A stretch of DNA of 64,000 nucleotides from Atherix ibis. Taxonomy: Eukaryota; Arthropoda; Insecta; Diptera; Athericidae. Where the stretch lies: the NCBI GenBank assembly GCA_958298945.1, contig OY282605.1, forward strand, positions 36,372,811 to 36,436,810. Reading direction: 5' to 3'. This document shows, one piece after another, positions 54,266 through 64,000 of this stretch (position 1 is its first letter; the number at the start of each line of letters is the position of its first letter). Made by a program: the position numbers and the translations under genes. The notes under the pieces were generated by a model. It was given only the letters and a program-made list of their open reading frames with translations. It was not told the DNA's origin and did not search any database.

Positions 54266-56844
54266 TGAAATTTTGGGAATTTAGAATTTTTGAGTTTTTG
54301 AATTTTTGAATTTTAAAATTTCAGAATTTTGAAATTTTGCAATTTTGGAACATTGAAATTTTAGAACTGTGAAATTTTGAAATTCGGAATTTTGATATGT
54401 TGGAATTTCGGAATTTTGAAATTTTTGAATTTCGGTTTTTTGTTATCTTTTTATATTTTAAGATAAATTTTTGACAAAAGAACATCTTGAATTAAACTTT
54501 TATATAAATTTTATAAAATTATAGGAAAAAAGATTTTTTGATTATTGATTTTCAGATAAGTTATAGCAATAAATCTTTAAATAAAGTTTCCTAATTAATC
54601 TTATTAAATATCTTTAGGACATGTCTAATAGGTGTTTTATAATTTTATACTGTCTGACTACGAAGTTTGTTGAAGACCAGATATATATTTAGAAATTTGG
54701 TGAACATTTTAAACACTATAATTTTCATAGTAAATTTAATAAAAATACTATGATAAAGAATATGTAAATTACAGACTATCATTTATATTTTTAATTTTTT
54801 TTTATCTTGAATCGTACAAAAATATTGATTTGCTAAAAAGCATCTTCAAAAAGTTTTGAAATTAAAAGCCGCTAAATTTATAATGTAATTAAATGGCACC
54901 AATAATAATGGTCCTATAAAAGGCAATAATGACAATATTACTATTTTCTATGGTATTATATTATAGAAACCTTCAAAGCAATGTTGCTTCAAAAGGCCAT
55001 TGAAAAAAAAAATTTAAATTCATTCCAAAAGGGAAATTCTAAAATAACTAACAATCGCTTCTGGAAAGGATACTCTTGTAATAGTATCCTTTCTACTTTG
55101 ATATTGTGTAATTATAATTGACAAATTGTAATTTTAAGATAAAGGATAAAACATTTTTTTTGTTGTAATTACAAGTTAAGTTAGTCAAGGGTTTAATTAT
55201 TTAACAGCAAAATCCCAAAAATCATCAGAACAACTGAAAAAGATAATTAAATTTAGTATATGAAGACAAAAATAAAATTTTCTCCTCCAGGTACCAACAT
55301 AATGAATGAAATTTATTGGAATGGACTGAGAATTGTTTCAAATGAATTTAATTAATTAAAATCAAGCAGCACCTGATTCTCTATAATTTAGTTAACTTTA
55401 ATAAACACATTTTATTATGAGGAATTCATAAGCAAATAGAACTCCTAGACGACGTGTAATCTTTTCAATTAATTAATTATTTATTTATTTATACAACTGA
55501 TTATGAGTATTTTAATAAGAGTTTATAAAAAAGAAATTCTCTTTTTCCTTTAAAATTGGATTGAATCTGTTTTCTTAATAAATATTCAAATGTTTACTTC
55601 TGTTTAGACTCAAAAAAAAAAAAAAAAAAAAAAACAGGAAAATATTATTTATATAAACAAGGACGATTTTCTGTTTATATTTTTATGTAAACATTTTTCT
55701 ATGGATTTATCATTTGAAGGACCTAATGAGATTTATGATATGAAAAACAGCATCAAAAAAATTAAAATAGTAAATTTTTTTTTGAATAAATAATAATATT
55801 TTTCCTTAATAAACTTGACTGTTCATAGCCAAATTATATTCCGAAATATGCGAAAAATTAGCTCAAAAAGATCAAGTACTACAAGAAGGCTGATGGCAGT
55901 TATAATAAAAAGATTTAAGTAATACATTAAAATAAAAATATTTTCATGTTTTGAATTTTAAATGTATTTAATTTAATTTTATTATCCAGAAAACAAATTT
56001 GATAAGCATTAAAATATTATGTTAGCTCAATTTCAAACTCGTCGAGGGCTGTCGCTAAACTCTCATTGCTATTTGACATGATTCAAATTTGAAATAAAAA
56101 ATAAATTTATAAATACCAAAAAGCCTTACTACAATTTTCTGTTAAATAATATTCAGATACCTGGAGACTAAATATGTATTGAAACTTTTCTTTCAACATA
56201 TTTTAAATTTTCGAATAATTTCTATTTAACATATTTTAAACTTTTACTATACTCGTAAAAAGGGTAGAAACGTTTAATTACTCACTTACTCATAATCACA
56301 GATAATTTCAATTAATTTAAATAAGAGTTTTATGTATTCGCCTTTAGCTATAAATAACATATGTGTAGTGTAAATTTCATATGGAAGATGATATATCGTA
56401 AATTGAAATTTATTATATGCCAGATTCCTAAACGATATCAGGAAGAGAAATTGTTTAAAATTGAATATTTTCACGTACAGAAACAAATACAAAATCTTGA
56501 AATTAAACAATGGTTTTGTAATTAAAAGAACATTAAAATTTCAATAGCATTATTTTTGGAAAGAAATGTTCTTTTAAATTCAGCTTTAAGAATATTTCAA
56601 AAAAGCTATTAGCTTTAGAAAAAGTTATTTAAAAATTATTAATTCACAAAAGAACAATGCAAAAAAAAAATCTATCAAAATGTAAAATTTTTTTGAAAAA
56701 ATCACTTGAGGGGAATCACCGTCATTTGAAAAAAAAATTATGTTTTGGCATGACTTCGAATATTTTTTATATTTTTACCAATATTCTATTGCACATAAAC
56801 TACGGGGCCACAATTAATCGTCCAAAGGCTACATAAGGTCTGAA
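54266..56844. repeat. 2.58-kb tandem duplication, second copy
   Basis: Direct repeat of 51,683-54,265. The junction at 54,266-54,270 and the right end at 56,840-56,844 share TGAAA, which points to origin through short homology between the minisatellite and the right flank. An A run at 55,613-55,634 is longer than its counterpart at 53,047-53,059. Confidence 0.95.
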
Positions 56845-56849
56845 AAGCG

Positions 56850-57452
56850 TATATTTGGAAAATTTTTTACCTGTACACTAACATTTGCGGGAACACGATA
56901 TGGGTTGCGGATAACATTATCAGAATAATAGGGTAGTGGTAAGACACCATACGGGATCACGAGAGAAGTCCCACAGGGCTCGATTCTGGGTACTCTATTG
57001 TAGAATGTGATGTATGATCTAGAGGAGACGAGAATCATCACATTCGCAGACGATGTTGCTGTTGTCGTAATGGTAACATGTGTGGAAGAGGTAGAATAGA
57101 GACTATTGCTTCAGTTCGAAGTTGGCTTCTGGCAGCTGGTCTTAGCCTTATGGATTGTAAAATAGAGGCAGCCCATATTACGGGCTTGAAGAGAAGATAG
57201 AAGATCACTATTAGGATTGGCGAATATGCAGTAATCTCGGGAACATCTTTAAAGTATCCGAGCATGATGATTGGCGCCAGGTTGCGGTTTCAAAAACACT
57301 TATTATACGTTAGTGGGAAGGCTGCGCCGCGCTTATTGTCAATTCTTGGGAATCAACGCAGAGAAAGAGGAACCAGTTGGCGACCATGGTCGAGTCAAAC
57401 CTGCTGTGTGCTGCGCCAATTCGGGCGGATGAGTTGATGAGAGCAACCTATA
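56850..57452 (+). pseudogene. R1-clade-like reverse transcriptase relic, part 1
   Basis: REVPQGSILGTLL (56,965-57,003) and NVMYDLEETRIITFADDVAV then VVMVTCVEEVEE (57,006-57,097) show the reverse-transcriptase GxPQG motif and an intact FADD active-site box. After frameshifts come FWQLVLALMDCK, ITGLKRR, TIRIGEYAVIS and LKYPSMMIGARLRFQKH-like codons to about 57,300. KAAPRLLSILGN then RGTSWRPWSSQTCCVLRQFG-like remnants run to the insertion point. A family C mariner interrupts it at the TA at 57,451-57,452. Confidence 0.82.
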
Positions 57453-58359
57453 CGAGGTTTGTTCAAAATTATGAATTTCCGCGGGTTACGTATATTCGAT
57501 TTTTTGTGGCGTTATGTTGGTACTCATGTCTCTCACTTATTCCGAGAATTTTTGACAGCTGCTTTGCTTGCACGTGTTTTGGCTCGTCTTCGATTTTTAC
57601 TCAATTTCGACCAAAAACAGCATCGCATTAACTTTGCTAAGGAGCTGTTAAGCTCTGTCCGCGACAACCCAAATTTGCTCCAGAGGGTCATAACTGGTGA
57701 CAAATCATGGGCTTATGGTTATGACGTGGAAACTAAAGCTCAATCGTCCCAATGGAAGCTGCCGCACGAGCCAAGACCGAAAAAAGCGTGCCAAGTTCGG
57801 TAAAATGTGAAGGTTTTGCTTACAGTTTTCTTCGATTTCAGGGGCTTGCTGCATCATGAGTTCTCGCTACAGGGTAAACCGCTCAATAAGAAATATTATC
57901 TGCAAGTTATGCACAAGTTGCAAGAAGCAATCTGCTAGAAATGCCCAGATTTGTGGAAGAACAAAAATTGACTTTTGCACCATGATAACGCCCCTGCTCA
58001 CGCATCGTTGCTTGTGCGCGAATTTTTGGCCAAAAACAACACACTAATAATGCCGCAGGCACCGTATTCCTCAGATCTGGCCCCCTGTGACTTTTGCTTG
58101 TTCCCGAAACTGAAGAGCCCCATGAAAGGACGACGCTACGCTACGATTGATGAGATAAAAACGGCATCGAAGGAGGAGCTTAACAAAATCACTAAAAATG
58201 ATTTTTTGAAGTGCTTCGAGGATTGGGAAAAACGTTGGCATAAGTGTATAATATCTGGTGGGGATTACTTTAAATGGGACAAAATAGATATTTATGAATA
58301 AATAAATAATTTTTGAAAAAAAAACCACAAAATTCGCGATACTTTTTGATCATACCTCG
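57453..58359 (+). mobile_element. Family C mariner, internally deleted, copy 2
   Basis: Left end CGAGGTTTGTTCAAAATT after TA (57,451-57,452). Right end CTTTTTGATCATACCTCG before TA (58,360-58,361). The 907-bp length and the internal deletion junction (CACGTGTTTTGGCTCGTCTTC near 57,572) match the copy at 15.5 kb. It is nested in an R1-like reverse transcriptase relic, which dates it after that element. Confidence 0.93.
57555..58301 (+). pseudogene. Family C transposase remnant
   Basis: The leader is fused directly to FLLNFDQKQHRINFAKELLS, so the N-terminal helix-turn-helix half is absent. VRDNPNLLQRVITG is followed by DKSWAYGYDVETKAQSSQW (first catalytic Asp kept, Glu after it changed to Lys), then PHEPRPKKACQVR and a stop at 57,801-57,803. 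Frameshifts near 57,845-57,900. LLHHDNAPAHASLLVREFL (second Asp) and YSSDLAPCDFCLF (third Asp, spacing 34) follow to DIYE and TAA at 58,299-58,301. Confidence 0.92.
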
Positions 58360-58990
58360 TATATGTGAAGTTGTCTCAGTCTACCGTAGCAGTAGCCTAC
58401 GCATTCCGAACAGTAGCCTATGCATTAAGGGTAGCCTCCGCATTCCGAACGGTGTCATATGAGGCCATATGTATTGTGGGCGGAATGAACTGATCGAAAT
58501 ATTAGCAGATGAGCGGCTGAGGCTGTACCGCCAGAGAGGTCGGTGTGGAGCCGTGGCTCGTACGGAGAAAATAAATGAACGCAAGAGGAGGTGGCGAAAT
58601 CGTTGGAATAATGCCGTCGATGGCAGATGGACTTACCGTATCATCTCGGCGGTGCATCCGTAGATAAATCGACGACATGATGATGTTAGCTACTACCTAG
58701 CCCAATTTTTAGTAGGACACGAATGTCTTGGGCTTACCAATTCTGCTTTCATTTGGATTCTACCCCAATGTATCCTTTTTGTGACGGGATGGTGGAGAGT
58801 AGGGAGCAAGTGTTCTTTTACTGCACCCGATTCAATGTGGAAAGAGAAGATGCTGAGAAGTACGATGGCGGACCACTGATACAGGAGAAAATAATGAATA
58901 TATTGGTGGCCTCAAGAACGATTTATGTGACTATCGAAGTCTTTTCCAACAATTCTAAAAATACTATGTCTGGAAGAAATAATTCACCAG
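58360..58990 (+). pseudogene. R1-clade-like relic, part 2 (thumb and zinc knuckle)
   Basis: Continues the element interrupted at 57,452. VAYAFRTVAYALRVASAFRT (58,392-58,451) contains a local in-frame triplication of a 21-bp unit. Then come IEILADERLRLYRQRGRCGA, RWRNRWNNAVDGRWTYRIIS and SYYLAQFLVGHECL, and after a frameshift FCDGMVESREQVFFYC (58,771-58,822). The last is the position of the C-terminal CCHC knuckle, with one Cys and the His replaced. The frame ends near 58,996. The 3' untranslated region is not distinguishable. Confidence 0.85.
58392..58451 (+). repeat. Local 21/18/21-bp triplication in the R1-like relic
   Basis: GTAGCCTACGCATTCCGAAC at 58,392, GTAGCCTATGCATTAAGG at 58,413 and GTAGCCTCCGCATTCCGAAC at 58,431. 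All lengths are multiples of three, so the frame is kept. Confidence 0.85.
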
Positions 58991-58996
58991 AGTACT

Positions 58997-59560
58997 GATT
59001 TAGATCAATTCCTGCTCCACGAAGTAATGTGTGATGGCGGTTTCATAGGCGAAAATTGAAATATGACCAAGTAAAGTGGTTTTAGTGGGTCAAACTCTCA
59101 CACTTTGTCTTTCAATGATTTCCACCTTACTATGACAAAAAAACACGGTTCAGATTTGAAATGTACGTTCTTATATTTTTTCTAATGTTTTAAAAAACGA
59201 AGATAAATGGCAAAAATTAAGTCAGGCTGTAACTCCAAGAAATAGTTAAAAAATAAATCAATTAAAATTTTGTATTCAACTTATTATCTGTCATGTTATA
59301 AACTCATCTCACTTAATCTGGAATTTACTTTCAAAGAGGACTCCTACTATTCTAGAGATCCTAGACCCAACTATTTCGTATCCTAGCATTCTTTATAATT
59401 TTCATAAGAAATTTAATTCGCTTCACCAAATTTAACAACTTTTAATTTGTTCCCTGCAACTAATGATCACTTAATACGATGTTGCCAAATGGTCCTATGG
59501 TAGTGGGGCTACAAAATAGTGTCTGGTTTTTACCTCAGAGATCTTACAATACAAACAAGC
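58997..59560. other. Unassigned stretch
   Basis: No motifs recognised. It may include the worn 3' untranslated region of the R1-like relic at its left end. Confidence 0.45.
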
Positions 59561-59572
59561 AAACATAAATAA

Positions 59573-59889
59573 GGAACTGATTTAGCAATACTACCAAACT
59601 CGGTACCACAGTTGACAGCGTGCTGGTCTACCATCCAAGAGGTCATGGGTTCGAATCACTTGCGGCATGGTCCTACGTTAATAATTTCACCGCTTTATTT
59701 TCTCTGGAACTTTCATTCTTTTATCCCTTATCCCAATCTTTCGGACCTTCAAACTGCTTAAGCCGACCAAAACAAACATTTAGCAACACTGACATGTCTG
59801 CGTTTAGTACGCAGCAGTCTTCAGTTCGAGAGTGGTTTTTATTTGCCACTAAATGGCCTAAGTAAAAAAAAATAAAAATAAATTTTAAT
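59573..59889 (+). mobile_element. tRNA-headed SINE candidate
   Basis: The first about 80 bp resemble a degenerate tRNA: GGTACCACAGTTGACAGCG, then GTGCTGGTCTACCATCC, then the box-B-like GGGTTCGAATCA at 59,627-59,638. An unrelated body of about 200 bp follows, then an A-rich tail (AAAAAAAATAAAAATAAA) near 59,865-59,882. AAACATAAATAA (59,561-59,572) and AAACATTAATAA (59,890-59,901) could be target-site duplications with one mismatch, but both are AT-rich and may match by chance. It would be copied by retrotransposon enzymes and transcribed from the internal RNA polymerase III promoter. Confidence 0.6.
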
Positions 59890-59901
59890 AAACATTAATA
59901 A

Positions 59902-61040
59902 ATATATACATAAGCTCTAATCGAGACATCATTCAATATTGAATTTACAAATATAAATTGCAATTTCGTTTATATAATCTTGTAAATACGAAAATACTTT
60001 TATTTGCATTCAAAACAAATCTTCTAGGATATGAAATCGGCTTAGAGTAAAATATGTTCTATTTGGATGATAATAAAATCATAAAATCCATATGCTTACC
60101 TGGTTTAAGTGATAAAAACATTTCATATATTTTTATTTATTTAAAAGTGTTATCCACCTGTGAAAATTGAATTTCAAATGGATTTCATGGTTTTCCTATT
60201 TTTGGCCGATAAAAAATAAATAATCAAATAAATATTCGAAAATACGTGCAGATAAAAATTCAAATTGAAAAATATGACATTTTTTTTCCTATGGAAATAT
60301 TCTATTACATTTTGTGGAAATATAATGATATTGTGTTGATTTATGATTGTTTATCCCTCTCAACTGTGAGAGATCCTTTTAATCCATTATCGGGGATATA
60401 TTATATATTTTCAACCGAAAATTTAACACCATTTCTTGAATTAATTATGATTTCGATATAACAGGATGTTGTTAAAATAAGTGTACACATTTTTTTTTCA
60501 AATAATTTTGTAATGAAAAAAATAGTAATTTTGTTAATTAAACTCCTTCATAGTTTAGTGACCATTTCTCCCTTGGGAGTTATGTATGGAAAATAATATT
60601 GGCTTTTTAGTTGCCTTTGACATTGGCAGAAAATGTCTGCTTCTATTAGGACATTGTCCATTATTCAAAGCGCAGATCTTCCCCTTTAAGTGTCTATAGA
60701 AGAAAAAATAAGGTAGGCAGCGAGAGGAATAGTTAACACATCGAACGCCGATTGCAAAATGTTCCGTTAAAACACGTGGAGAAGTGACATGGCGGCGTAC
60801 TGTTGGAATTACATGAGGTCCAAGTCACGAATCACATGTGGTAACTCTTGCTCAAAGGGCGCGCCACACAGTCAGTCTACGAGGGTGTAAGCGTCGTTCG
60901 TGAATTGCTGCTGGATTTTCACCCTACCAGAAGTGGCTATATTGTGTTATGGTATGATAAATGGATTTTTATGTATCCTTGGGTATTGGAAGGGAAGAGA
61001 AACGTATTAAAATCTGAAATTAAAGAAAAATATGATGAAT
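59902..61040. other. Unassigned stretch, less AT-rich at 60,600-61,040
   Basis: A 65-codon open stretch (60,848-61,045) and the GC-richer patch 60,700-60,900 are not recognisable. This could be an old inserted element or an extension of the following module. Confidence 0.4.
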
Positions 61041-61045
61041 GTTAA

Positions 61046-61475
61046 GTACCACTGAAGTATGGTCAGTGACGATCATACTCAGAGAGGACCTTACTCTGAT
61101 AGGCATGCGTGTCGCTAGCTTTATACGAACATTATTGACTACTACTGCAAAGTATTCCTCTCACACCCATCATAATCAGAAAATTATCATGCCGAAAATA
61201 TTTAAGGGGAAAATGGAGGCACGCAAAAGTGCCAACTTCTCCATGGATGAGGAAGAACCAGAAAGAAGAAAGAAAGGAGATGGTAGAAAAAATTACTCAA
61301 AAACTAAATTAGGAAGACTATTCAGGCAAAGGGGAGGGAATAGGAAATGAGGAAAAAGGTATAAAAAATGAGAGGGTAAAAATGTAAAAAATTAAATTGC
61401 CAAAGGAAACAATAACAAAAATGGAAGAGGGTGAGTCCAAGCGTCGACGTTGTAAGCACTCCTCGCTCAAATAAT
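61046..61475 (+). repeat. Dispersed METAE module, copy 3
   Basis: Aligns with 19,770-20,215 over its whole length (GATCATACTCAGAGAGGAC, GATAGGCATGCG, CATAATCAGAAAATTATCAT, TATTCAGGCAAAGGGGAGGG, AAGCGTCGACGTTG). Its frame from the ATG at 61,214 reads MEARKSANFSMDEEEPERRK then a basic stretch ending LGRLFRQRGGNRK and a stop at 61,350. The shared pattern ME-(T/A)-x-x-S-x-x-FSM, an acidic run, then LFRQ in copies 2 and 3 suggests that a real protein N-terminus lies behind it. Confidence 0.65.
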
Positions 61476-61479
61476 TTTG

Positions 61480-61813
61480 GACTGCCCCTCTGAAGTTTGA
61501 CGATTAACTCTTTTACCGCATCCTAAAATTGAGGCTCTCACATAGGACTTGGTACCTTCTGGGAGGAGGGACATTGAATTAATATACGAATTAGTTGAGA
61601 TTCATTATAAAATTTTAATTTTCTTATATTTAAATACGAGTATATAATTTTTTTTGACATTTTTCTATTTTTATTTAGTGACAATTTAAATTTTTCTTCT
61701 ATATTATAAATTTAATTTCATAAGTTTAGTTTAATTTAATAAAAATAAGAACAGCTTATTCTCCTCGTTTAAATTTTCGATAATGAAGAAATCATCAATA
61801 CTATTGCTAAAAC
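61480..61813. other. AT-rich spacer
   Basis: Nothing recognised. It ends at the TA target of the next mariner. Confidence 0.5.
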
Positions 61814-61815
61814 TA

Positions 61816-63084
61816 CGAGGGTCGTTCAATAAGTCCTTAGAAAATCCGAGAAATTGCGCTCGTAGTGTCGGTTTTTTTGTAAGTAGCATTATCGACAAGA
61901 AAGCTGTCAAGATTTCAGCCCGATCCATAGCGTAGGTCAATTTCAAACGTCGATTAAAACGACATTTATTTGTGCATAACAATGGAAAAAAGCGAGTTTA
62001 GGGCTGTCATTAAACATCTCCATTTGAAAGGCTTAAGCCCGAAAGAAATCAAAGCCGAGTTGGATGCAGCTCATGGCACATCTGCACTTGTGTTTGCGAC
62101 GGTTTACAATTGGGTGAATGAATTTAAACGTGGCCGTTCATCCACAAAAGATGAACATCGTTCAGAACGCCCAGTTGAGGTGTCTACTCCTGAAAAAATC
62201 GACAAAATCCACGATCTGTTTTGAGCGATCGGCGAATTAAAGTGCGCGAATTAGTTGAGCCCACGGGCATATCACAAGGTACAGTCGCTTCAATTTTGCA
62301 TGAAAAATTTTCTGTGAAAAAAATTTCGGCAAGATGGGTGCCGCGTTTGCTCTGAGAGGAGAATAAGCGCAATCGTGCAGTGGACTCTGAGGCTATGTTG
62401 GCACTCTTTCATCGCAATCCTGCCGAATTCCTTCGTCGATATGTCACTGTGGATGAAACCTGGATACACTACTACACTCCAGAAACGAAGAGACAGTCAT
62501 CACAGTGGATTTTCAAGGGTGAACGGGCTTCGAAGAAGGCAAAAACTGTGCCATCGGCCGGCAAGGTGATGGCCACGGTCTTTTGGGATGCCCTGCGTCA
62601 TTTTTATCAACTACTTGGAAAAACGAAAAACAATAACAGGAGCGTATTACGCGTCGTTATTGCAACGGTTGAGAGAGGAAATCAAAGAGAAACGCCCCCA
62701 TCTGAAGAAGAAAAAAATCCTCTTGCATCAGGACAATGCGCGTGTGCACATCTGCGCTGTTTCCATGGCCAAAATTGTGGAATTGAGAATGGAATTGTTG
62801 CAGCATCCCGCTTATTCACCAGATTTGGCCCCGAGTAACTATTTTCTTTTCCCCAATCTGAAGAAATGGGTTGGCGGACGACGGTTCACTTCCAACGAGG
62901 ACGTCATTGCTCAAACGGGTGAGTATTTTGCAGAACTTTCGAAATCCTATTTTTTGGACGGGATAAAAATTTTGGAAAAACGGTTGGAAAAGTGTATAGA
63001 GCTAAAAGGAGATTATCTTGAAAAATAAAATTTTTTTTTTTAAAAAACAGTTTTTTTTTCTGAGGACTTATTGAACGACCCTCG
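61816..63084 (+). mobile_element. Family A mariner, copy 2, both ends present
   Basis: TA flanks at 61,814-61,815 and 63,085-63,086. The terminal repeats begin CGAGGGTCGTTCAATAAG on both sides and run about 26 bp with one or two mismatches. Length 1269 bp. It is the complete-ended counterpart of the truncated copy at 2.0-3.3 kb. Confidence 0.96.
61982..63028 (+). pseudogene. Family A transposase with two frameshifts, one stop and a catalytic change
   Basis: The ATG at 61,982 gives MEKSEFRAVIKHLHLKGLSP to KIHDL. A one-base deletion near 62,218 then shifts the frame. After VREL and WVPRLL, TGA at 62,353-62,355 replaces a Ser codon. MLALFHRNPAEFLRRYVTVD then ETWIHYYTPET (first Asp) is intact. 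A two-base loss near 62,590 (WDALRH where copy 1 has WDSQGI) shifts the frame again. LLHQDNARVHICAV (second Asp) is normal, but the third block reads LAPSNYFLF, so the last catalytic Asp is Asn. The end GDYLEK stops at TAA 63,026-63,028. Confidence 0.94.
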
Positions 63085-63086
63085 TA

Positions 63087-64000
63087 TCATAACAATTCCT
63101 TATTAACAATCCCGTTTAAGTTACTCATTATAAATTTTCTGTAAACATTGGAGTTTTCTCTAAAGAGCTTTAAAACGTTTTTGTACTATTTTTGGTTGCG
63201 CATATGATCTCTACTTTATAACGTAAATTTTGCGGGGTTGCAAATTCAAATCCATAGGCAAAATATTTTTCACAAGGGACTTAACAAAGATTTAATTCTT
63301 TTCCGAAATCCTTAAGACATGTTTCCGAAAGTTTAACTGTACTTTTACACATCGAAGAGACGTTCCATGTTGAGCGTTTGATTTTAATGCAGCCATGCTT
63401 CGGTACATCAAACACTACCAAATTTAGTTTAAAACCATCTGAAGGATCTTAAGCCAAAGAAGAAAAAAAGTTAGTAATTTAATTCCTTTATAATAAATTT
63501 GCCTTGTCTACTCTCTATGCTTGTACAAATATCAATTAACAAAATAACAGCTTGCCAAAATGGCTCACCAAAAAAAATAAAATTGTTAGCCTATCTTCCG
63601 ACCGACCTGTACTAAAAAAAAAATTTATATTTATATTGGAAAATTTGTTTATTATCGGGACAATTTCTTATCTAATATTATATAGGATGTCCATAATATC
63701 ACGCAAGAAGTAATTTTGACAGAAAACACAGGTAGTAATTTTGACAGAAAACGCAGGTTGCTCGGGCTGTATGGCATGTGTCACCGTAGACTTCAGTTCT
63801 TGAATAAATTAAACTATGTAAGCATAAAGATGCGAATCTTTAGTGAGAATACGCTGAAAGCTTCTCCAAATGTGCAGAAGAGACTTGCTGAAGAGCGAAC
63901 ACAGTGTTTAAGATCACTAATTGATCAATTCTCTCCCTAATTTTTTTAATTAATATCTTCACAGTTGATGAAGTCTAATCACTATTCCGATAATATTTTG
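63087..64000. other. AT-rich right end of the window
   Basis: No gene recognised. ATAGGATGTCCATAATATC near 63,681 resembles the GGGTGTCCC-type start of DD41D-like elements. It is followed by a 25-bp tandem pair (AGTAATTTTGACAGAAAAC, from 63,709 and 63,734). A 74-codon open stretch at 63,716-63,940 has no recognisable domain. The possible element would continue past the window. Confidence 0.4.

Noticed and set aside
53712..56510. Two identical 74-codon frames (53,712-53,936 and 56,286-56,510)
   Set aside because: Their identity is explained by the recent 2.6-kb tandem duplication. The composition is that of the AT-rich surroundings, and no motif is visible.
59600..59660. Functional nuclear tRNA gene
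   Set aside because: The anticodon and T stems do not pair properly and no acceptor stem closes. The body and A-rich tail fit a SINE better.
1..64000. Telomeric TTAGG arrays, rRNA genes, or endogenous viral genes
   Set aside because: None seen. All reverse transcriptases found carry non-LTR features, and no LTRs, gag-protease or envelope-type segments were recognised.

Overview
The window looks like AT-rich, gene-poor nuclear DNA of an insect. Two observations support this. First, a nuclear copy of mitochondrial DNA (about 20.54-21.0 kb, minus strand) keeps the order cox1 - trnL(UUR) - cox2, which is characteristic of insects and crustaceans, and uses TGA and AGA where Trp and Ser are expected. 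Second, the mobile elements are typical insect ones: several mariner lineages, a DD41D-like mariner relative, R1-clade-like and jockey-like non-LTR retrotransposons, and a tRNA-headed SINE candidate. I cannot name the order or species. I found no convincing host protein-coding gene, rRNA or functional tRNA.

Layout. 0-5 kb: a TTG-rich simple repeat, two worn DD41D-like transposase relics, a mariner (family A) broken by one stop codon, and a Mos1-like (mauritiana-type) mariner. 7.2-8.0 kb: a 15-bp minisatellite. 10.8-11.8 kb: an array with a period of about 137 bp. 11.9-12.7 kb: two worn transposase tails. 15.1-17.9 kb: three mariner pieces (two of family C, one of family B) in DNA rich in a GGCTGAC motif. 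19-22 kb: a DD41D-like relic, a dispersed module, the mitochondrial insertion and a second Mos1-like copy. 22.6-27.2 kb: jockey-like remains and a GC-richer, 5'-truncated R1-like element on the minus strand. 29-34.8 kb: more relics, the only intact transposase gene (family B, 31,185-32,234, in an element with complete ends) and a third Mos1-like copy. 36-38 kb: scattered relics. 39.7-41.3 kb: a 238-bp tandem array. 42.1-43.3 kb: a second family B mariner. 45.3-47.5 kb: two DD41D-like relics, one split by a 276-bp foldback element. 49.6-50.3 kb: jockey remains. 50.3-56.8 kb: an AATTTTGG-type minisatellite running into a recent 2.6-kb tandem duplication. 56.9-59.0 kb: an R1-like relic with a family C mariner inserted in it. 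59.6 kb: the SINE candidate. 61.0-63.1 kb: a third copy of the dispersed module and a second family A mariner.

How the parts fit together. The window is a layered record of insertions. The worn DD41D-like and jockey/R1 relics are the oldest layer. Mariners with TA target sites and readable 22-28 bp terminal repeats lie on or beside them, and the 31-kb copy looks youngest. Several mariners appear to have moved as defective copies: two family C copies share one internal-deletion junction, and the three Mos1-like copies share stop codons pairwise in a mosaic pattern. I found no new multi-gene system. The most informative items are these shared-defect patterns, the mitochondrial insertion, the 238-bp and 137-bp arrays, the 2.6-kb duplication, and a three-copy module carrying a short conserved reading frame.
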